The notes below the pieces were generated by a model. It worked only from the letters and a program-made list of their open reading frames with translations, ran no database searches and was not told the origin of the DNA. The position numbers and the translations under genes were made by a program. This document shows positions 57,587 to 64,000 of a DNA stretch of 64,000 bases, piece after piece. Every line of letters starts with the position of its first letter. Positions within the stretch are counted from its first letter, which is position 1. Where the stretch lies: positions 186,001 through 250,000 of the forward strand of contig JAGMVK010000015.1 of NCBI GenBank assembly GCA_020747065.1. Direction: 5' to 3'. The DNA is from Cadophora sp. MPI-SDFR-AT-0126 (taxonomy: Eukaryota > Ascomycota > Leotiomycetes > Helotiales > Ploettnerulaceae).

Positions 57587-59500
57587 TCACACAAAGCGTC
57601 TAGATCGGGATCTCGAGGCATCTCGTCTTGTGCCTCTCCCGACGAAAGTCCCCGCCTCCAACTCTCCTACCCCTGGCAGAATGGTACTACCCTCTCGATA
57701 TGAATTGACACCGATCAAAGCCATGACATTCGACTCTTTCGTCTTTGTAACAAATTCATCTCCAATCTCATGGTCGAGTATGATCTCTTGATCCAGGATC
57801 AGCTGGAAATCAGGTTCCGGGAGACCCCGCAGCCTTCGGGTAAAAATGATGACCGCTTCCATGCAGAGAAGAAGAAGGAATGTAATCCCGCCTGACCAAG
57901 CCATGCCTGCAAGTCCATCGCTTACTTGAATCCTGTGAAAATGTTAGCTAGATGCCTGTGGGCAGTGGTGGACCGACCTACCCAAGTTGTTCCCACTTGT
58001 GATTGACATGACAGTATATCCGTCGAGAGCAGCAACGTCAGCACTGGTGATTTGGTAGTGATTCGTGGGTCAAGATAGAAACTCGAGCGATTTCCGGATG
58101 TAAAGAGATAGATTTATGGCATGGAACGTACCGAGCAAGTCCAGCACTGAACAGCATCTCAACCCATCCTGCAACGCTATGGACAACAGAAATCTCATTA
58201 GTATCAAAATATGCCACGCTTATATCCTGGAACAAGGCAACGAAGAAGCTGCCGGCTATGCCAAAATTCGGAGCGGACCAATATGGAACCTAGCGCTTTA
58301 TATGAGCCTGATATCTTGTATGTGCTTGAGAAGTGTCTCACATATCCAGCTGCTGGAGTGATGGCAACCAGCCCAGCGACTGCTCCATTACAAAATCCCA
58401 CGACAGAAAATTTGCTTGTATCTACATCTCTTCGCGAGGCTGCGATATACTCGAGAAGACTCCCCGTCACAGCACCTGCACAGGCAGCTAAATGGGTTGA
58501 AATGCAAGCCGTAACCGCACGCAGATTCGCACCGAGAGCAGAACCGCCATTGAATCCGAACCATCCAATCCAAAGGAAGGCCGTGCCAAGAACAACGTTG
58601 ATGATGTTATGTGGCTTGTAGGGTCCATTCAAAGCATCCTTGTCGACTTACTGAAGGGGTGGAAGGCGGAAGGTCGACCGTCTCCATTTGAAGAATATGG
58701 AGTAAACCGCCGAGGTCGTTGCAGAAACGATATGAACCACTTTTCCGCCAGAAAAGTCGAACACACCGCTTGTTTCCCCTTTCCAATAATTTGACCAACC
58801 AACGGGGTTCCATGTCGAATGTGCTATGGGGTCATAGACGAAAGTCGACCATAGGAATATGAAGACAAGGAAATGAAGAGGGCGGCCTTTACGGATCACT
58901 GCACTGCTGACTACAGCTGCCCTGCCTTCCGTCAGCCGCAGTTCTCAAGCAATGCACGAGACTTACGTGAAGCAAGCAAACATCCCTTGATAAAAGGCGT
59001 ATGATAGCTGAGGGATCTTGGTCCCGGCTTTGTTCCCCCATGGAATCGTCAAATCGCCGTGGAAGACTAGACTATCGGCTCCTCCCCATATTCTGCCAGA
59101 GCCACTAGAGGTGATTGTATATCCCCATAGAAACCACTGACATGATTTAGCACTGCATTCAACGGAGCCCTGGACGATAGCTCACTTGTACTCCAACCAA
59201 AGCTGTCGTCATCATGGAGAGCCACATCATGGAAATTGCAGAACATCTCTCTAAAATTCCAGAATAGAATAGGCCGAGTCCTGGTACCATGAGCAGAACG
59301 AGCCAACTCGATACCATCATCCAGGCCAAATCGCCGCCCTGGTAATGATGAGTGAGAAGAACTGTCTAGTCTATAAATAAAAAGCATCAGCTCACCGAAT
59401 AAAACTCGTTTGGGTTTCTAGTTTTGAAGTCCTCTGCCGAGATGTTCAAACTCGAAGCACTGAAAGCAGTCACCACATCGAATCTATATGTCTGCGACAT
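57587..59500 (-). pseudogene. Ammonium transporter (Amt/MEP) with an in-frame stop
   Basis: Minus-strand segments 59500-59396, 59338-59186, 59136-58967, 58921-58342, 58289-58132, 58043-57978 and 57932-57587 restore a full-length Amt/MEP: GGDLAWMMVSSWLVLLMVPG, IWGGADSLVFHGDL, AHSTWNPVGW, SGGKVVHIVSATTSA, LWIGWFGFNGGSALGANLRAV, GFCNGAVAGLVAITPAAGYV, ADVAALDGYT and a charged tail. One TAA (58648-58650) interrupts the frame between FRLPPLQ and the next helix, with no intron of workable size. The second pore-His region reads VVHSVAGW rather than the usual HGxGG, so divergence preceded or accompanied loss. The donor of the last intron (GTCGGT) is weak. Otherwise the frame is remarkably intact, so inactivation is recent or the stop is an error. 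Confidence 0.75.
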
Positions 59501-60093
59501 GATGTAGGAACACGCAAGCAAAGATTCATATCACAAGTGGAATCGAAAGAAACAAAAGAGCTTATAGAGCCAGGCATGGCCCCCACGAGAATGGGTAGGC
59601 TGACTGCATCAATGTATGCTGTGTTGCCTTTCAGCCCTTGAGTAAGACAAATCCCCTGGCCTAATCCCAAGTCACCGGTAACACTGTTTCCGGCTTGGTG
59701 GGACCCAGCAAAAGAACCTCTGAAGTTCTACAATGTCACAAAAGTGCAACATCGTGAGAGTGACTATATATTGAGACATTACAAGAATCTCGCGCGACAA
59801 CGTGGGTTGCACTTCGGTGCGATCTTGTATGCGCTCGCCACTTGAGGCTCCAATGTAGTCGGCATCCACGAGAGCTTATACATGCAATGTGACGCTTCAA
59901 TTGGACCTTTTGTTGCATGCCAGTCGCGTGTTGGCTTGGTGGTGAAACAAATTGTATTCGTAGCACCACAGGTTCCACAGCCGAACTAGGCCTGGCAATA
60001 CCCTCGAGAAGCCTCAGCAGTCAACCTACCTTTGGAACCAGATCTTAAACGACAACCCCGCGACATGAACTTGGCAAAGGCGAACGATGAACA
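59501..60093. other. Intergenic region
   Basis: Promoter side of the ammonium-transporter gene and 5' side of the BTB-like gene. No independent gene recognised. Confidence 0.45.
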
Positions 60094-61315
60094 ATGTACA
60101 GCATAAGTAAGAGCTTTCGACACGAGGTCCAAATTTACCACGATCTCACTAAGGATGTTAAATGGCGATGGTATGTCAACACGAGCAATATCCACGACTA
60201 CTCCCGAAAAAAAGGGTCTCAGATCCTCAACGATAGACTGGGACTCTCTCAGTCCTCGAGAACACGCATAGTCCCTAGTGGTGGAGTTACGGAGTGTGCT
60301 TTGCGGTCGATCATCAGCATCATCCCCGGAGAGAGCTACGATAAAGTCCCAGAGCTCGCAGTCGAAAGTCGCGACCATGGATTCACACAACTTCTTGACC
60401 TCGCAATCGCCTGCTGGGAGTACGAGTGTCCCATCGTCGAGAAATTTGGAGATTTTGCAATCGCAGTCCAGAAGAAATGGACAGCATGCAATACCGCCGA
60501 TTTTAGCAAAGGTGCAGCAAGATTCGAGAGGAAAAAACCAATTGACTGGATGATCATTGCACTAGTCTTCAATTGGCAGGATATCTTCCAGAGCATGTCT
60601 GTACGTGTTATCATAAAGTATGATCCCAAGGGGTTCCCGGTGGAGGATAACGTAAACCTGCCGTTCGATTTCAGAGGTAAAATGCCTCGAAGATTCAAAG
60701 TGCACGACTAAATCATTTTCAGATCTGGTGGAGCAGACCCGACAAAAGAAAGCGGCGAAATCCTACAACTGCATAAGAGACGCCTGGATTTCTCTATATG
60801 ACCCCGAAGGCACGCATGCCATGAGTATGGGCAAGATATATGAGCACTTCCAAGATCCACGGCTTGGCATCGACCTACGCTGCCCAGCTCCCGAAGATCT
60901 TCATGAGCAGATCGATGCTGATGGTCTCCACGAATTTGGTACAATCTTGGGAAGACAAGAAGGAAAGTTCACAGAGTCACCACTGCTCGAACTCGACGCT
61001 ACCAGCCCTCCTTCTAGGACTCGCGGCAGAAGCGGAGGCTTTTCTACCATCGCTCGAATGACGATACATTCAGGCTACGAGAAATCGAAGAAAATAGCAA
61101 GGAACAACGGACTTTCAAGGAGCGCGAGCAGCAGTCAAGGGAGTGACAATGGAGACTCCTGGAAAAAAGCACAGTCGTCTCTCGAGTCGAATGTGAAGCA
61201 CTGGCGGGCGTGCAATCTTGCTGGCATTCCACTCTCCGAGTTTTTTGATCTTCGGAGTAGGCACATACAACAGTCAACGGCTGAGTTGTCCCCAATTGGA
61301 AGATATCAAGAATAG
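60094..61315 (+). CDS. BTB-like fungal protein, 5' end uncertain
   Basis: Exons 60094-60676 and 60723-61315 are in phase (donor GTAAAA, branch CTAAATC, acceptor TTTCAG) and give 391 residues. The stretch ECALRSIISIIPGESYDKVPEL followed by LLDLAIACWEYECP and WMIIALVFNWQDIFQ matches the second half of fungal BTB/POZ proteins, where a short nuclear-hoover-like strand is followed by a helix and a conserved aromatic step. The N-terminal part of the domain is not obvious in this frame; a better match to its start (SLRMLNGDG) is in another frame at about 60150. There may be an unseen intron or a frameshift. The C-terminal 200 residues are low-complexity. Function unknown. Confidence 0.55.
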
Positions 61316-62174
61316 CCAGTTTCAACTTTCTGCGAATGGCGTTCCGGTTGCATGAAATCATCATATAGTTATGTAGAAAATGTCTTGGTTCTTGTATTGG
61401 CGGTATGACGGAAGCAAATAGAGATAGAAATCCTGGGCCTCTGGTTATGATAATTCAGCGAGAAACTTTCGACCGCATCGAAGCCATATGATCCGTCCGA
61501 TGATTCATACCAGCTCATAAGCCGACAGCATCAGCAAATATAGTCCTTCCGGCCCACGTCTACCATGATATTAGAAGACTCCGTTGGACATGTTCGTACA
61601 CGAAATTGAAGGAATCAGGTGGTATCAGAAGAGGGTTTGTCTGGTCTGGATGACCAATTGTGTCTTTCGAACCATGGTTTTGAGAAGTACTGCAATGGCT
61701 AGGTCGAGAGGCAGGCAGTCCGCGTCTGGAAATATCGCATTTGAGCCTCCGAAGTCTAGATCAATCAGTCAACCACTTGAAGTAAGGAATGGAGCCTTTA
61801 TAACTTCTTTATTGTTGGGCTCAAAAAAGAGTTTCGCAATCCGCAGATCCAGTGCTTGCCATATCATGTCAACTCGGATAAAGCAATTCCTTTCATGACA
61901 GATTCGGAACTCCGAAACGATGTGTCTCGATCGATGGAATCCATGCAAGACGTTACCATGAACATTAAGATATGCGAAGTAATCTGTGGACAGAAATCGT
62001 CGCTGACTAAGCTTTCATCCCCTGATCACCGGTCGCTGAAAGAAGGCAAGTCAGCTGCCGCCTCAAGGATCTTGGTCACCGGTAAATGCTCAGCCTCGGC
62101 CAGTGGACTCATCACCACTACGTGGTCATCCTCAGCAGCAGCCTTGAAGTATAAGACTCGGATGATTCCCCTCA
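61316..62174. other. Intergenic region
   Basis: Frames at 61584-61898 and 61856-62197 (+) show no recognisable feature. Otherwise nothing. Confidence 0.45.
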
Positions 62175-64000
62175 ATGGAGAACCTCGAAGATATTGAGGA
62201 TTCTATCCGCAAGATTGTAGCCATGATCCCGCAGGTTGTTGCAGAGAATTCCCCATCAGTCGGTGAATGGCAGCCTAGCGATGAGGAGGTCGAGGCGATA
62301 TTGAAGCAAAAGCTTGTGATCCTCGAGGAGTTTGTGGCATATAGTAGGGCCAGTCTATCTTGAGAGTATTGTAGCTTTCTGACCTGCTCAGATGGTCGTA
62401 CCCCACCCGCCGTTAAAGAACGTTGCCATGCGCTGAGGCTGAAAGTTCAATCCCTGGAGGACGATATTTCAAGAGCTGGTAAGTGCTATCAAGCTTCATG
62501 GCGGACGATTCTGATTTCGATTCTCAGGAAAATCAGAAGCTGCAGTCGAGTATCTCCGAAACACTCCTGAATCGCATTTCCAAACGGTCGCTCATGATGT
62601 ATTCAAACGCTGGCTGGAGAGTGAAATTCCAAGATTCACCGGAATACAGGACAAAACAGCGACAAGCCTCTACTCAAGGAAAAGAAAACTTCGGGACTCG
62701 GATTATGGATTCCATGTATTCTCTGCTTCCTCGCAAAACTCCTCACCGGACCTGTCTAGTGCTCGGCCGAAGCGCATCCGAACCGATGGGAGCGAGAAAC
62801 ATCCTTGCCTTCGTTGTAGGATACTGAAGAAGAAGGTATGTGATCGTCCAATCGCAAGATGTCTTGCTAAAACGAGCCAGTGCGATTCTCTCGAACAGTG
62901 CAGGCATTGTCCGAGCCAGGGCTTCGACAATGAGACCGACTTTTGGAAAGTACTCGGGTGCTTTAGGGGCCATCTGCGCGACCTTTCTGCAATATTCTGC
63001 CCTGGTAAGCCCCCAAAATACGGATAAGCAACGGGATCTGACCTTCTGAGCTTTTTCCCGATCAACCCAGAGAACATTATTGTATCGGACTGGAGGGACG
63101 GAAATCATCAATTTCGTATTGACCAAATCGAGAGTGTCGGATCAGAAGAAGAGACGCATGATACACTTAATTCAGACGAGAGACGATTTTGCTCAGCTCT
63201 CGCAGTCATCTTGGGAAGACACCTCTCAACGAGAATCACTGGGTCTTTCGGGAAGCTCATTCGTCCAGTATGATGAGAATGCTGATATTCCGGCGATCGA
63301 TCTAGAGGATTATGAAGCGGCATGGGCCGTGCTTCAAGTCATTTCGATGGACCCCGCGTATATGTCAAAGACTGCTTACAACTTGTTCAGTCTGATCAGA
63401 TTAGGGAACGCTTTCGCGAAATCAGAACCAGTAGTCAATCTCCTTTCTTTTTGTCGAGCCTCGCTAACAAAATTGGCAGGGCTCTTGGGAGTTGTTCAGG
63501 CTGGCGAAGCGACTACTCCGTCAATCCACTGAGCTGTATCTACTGGAAAGACTCTGTGCTCAGATCGCCTCTGGTGATATGATCGGTAAAGTTCCCTTTG
63601 ATTCCACGAGGTCAACACCAAATACGCTCGTCCTCGTCGACCTCAAGGAGGATATCGAAACGTTCCTGCGGAGCTTTGAAAGAGCGTGTTCAGCCAGAGC
63701 CAAACTCAGCGGTACTGCCCAAGTTGCTTGCTTCTACGCGCTCCTGGTCTTTGGCGTCGCGAACTCCATCCTTATCGATGCCTACTCGATTAGGCCTAGC
63801 TATGAGCAACCCAATCCTTGGAGCGAAGACGAAGCCACGAAGATTGCCAGCGGATATAAAGCTCTGGTGAGCGTGTTCTGTTGGTCCTCAAAAGCCGACT
63901 TTATGGTCCAGGATGTGACTACTATCAGTAGTGAAGATGTTCCGAGCCAGGTGATGCAAACACGACGGATGGTGCGAAGGAACGAATGGGACACCTTCGG
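62175..64000 (+). CDS. Large fungal protein with a central Zn2Cys6-like cysteine motif, 3' truncated by window edge
   Basis: Exons 62175-62343, 62392-62478, 62528-62835, 62881-63004, 63051-63430 and 63480 onward stay in phase; the frame is still open at base 64000. Residues around exon 3/4 read C-LR-C-RILKKK-C-DSLEQ-C-RH-C followed by FWKVLGC. This spacing resembles a GAL4-type cluster but is completed only by splicing. Downstream landmarks, FVQYDENADIPAIDLEDYEAAW, SLIRLGNAFAKSEP, ERACSARAKLSGTAQVACFYALLVFG and SYEQPNPWSEDEATKIASGYKAL, belong to a large fungal family that I remember as uncharacterised. The start is the first ATG of the first clean exon and could be further upstream. Confidence 0.7.

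Noticed and set aside
1..64000. CRISPR array, rRNA, intact transposon or insertion sequence
   Set aside because: No regularly spaced repeats, rRNA-like blocks, transposase/reverse-transcriptase motifs or long terminal repeats were recognised.

Overview
The window looks like nuclear DNA of a filamentous ascomycete (Pezizomycotina). Most genes are broken by short introns of about 45-130 bases with GTATGT or GTAAGT donors, CTAAC or CTGAC branch points and CAG or TAG acceptors. The families are typically fungal: Zn2Cys6 regulators, an MFS sugar porter, a PTH11-type membrane protein, an X325/Bim1-like secreted copper protein, a tannase-family esterase and a gasdermin-like protein. A leotiomycete is possible, but the sequence alone does not prove it. 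I saw no tRNA, rRNA, CRISPR array or intact transposon. All exon coordinates below are my own reading of splice sites, checked only by reading-frame phase.

Layout. 1-17.8 kb: the 3' end of a B3/B4-domain protein, a secreted FAD oxidoreductase, a five-exon short-chain dehydrogenase, a Zn2Cys6 regulator, a conserved fungal protein, a membrane-domain fragment, an X325 copper protein, an alpha/beta hydrolase, a small histone-fold-like gene and an unrecognised three-exon gene. 18.9-21.8 kb: a gasdermin-like protein facing a subtilisin-family protease tail to tail, the arrangement of the fungal het-Q1/het-Q2 cell-death module. 23.3-32.7 kb: a likely fructan or sucrose cluster. It holds a sugar porter, a GH32 beta-fructosidase without a signal peptide, a Zn2Cys6 regulator and a GH172 (DUF2961) protein. 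The genes form two divergent pairs, and both shared promoters carry clustered copies of the heptamer TCGCGGA.

35.4-50 kb: a tannase/feruloyl-esterase-family enzyme, a cupin-tailed basic nuclear-type protein, a PP1 inhibitor-2 (Glc8) homologue, a four-helix membrane protein with a long tail, a truncated SDR relic and a PTH11-type rhodopsin-domain protein. 50.7-55.7 kb: a large regulator with two C2H2 fingers plus a Zn2Cys6 cluster, then a divergent NmrA-like reductase. 56-64 kb is more decayed: the C-terminal half of an FAD-linked oxidase with a stop and frameshifts, an ammonium transporter with one in-frame stop, a BTB-like gene, and a multi-exon gene with a central C-x2-C-x6-C-x5-C-x2-C motif that runs off the right edge.

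Two blocks seem to work as units. In the gasdermin/protease pair, the protease probably cleaves and activates the pore-former. In the fructan cluster, the porter would import substrate for two intracellular fructosidases under one regulator. That regulator shows an apparent one-base frameshift in this sequence.
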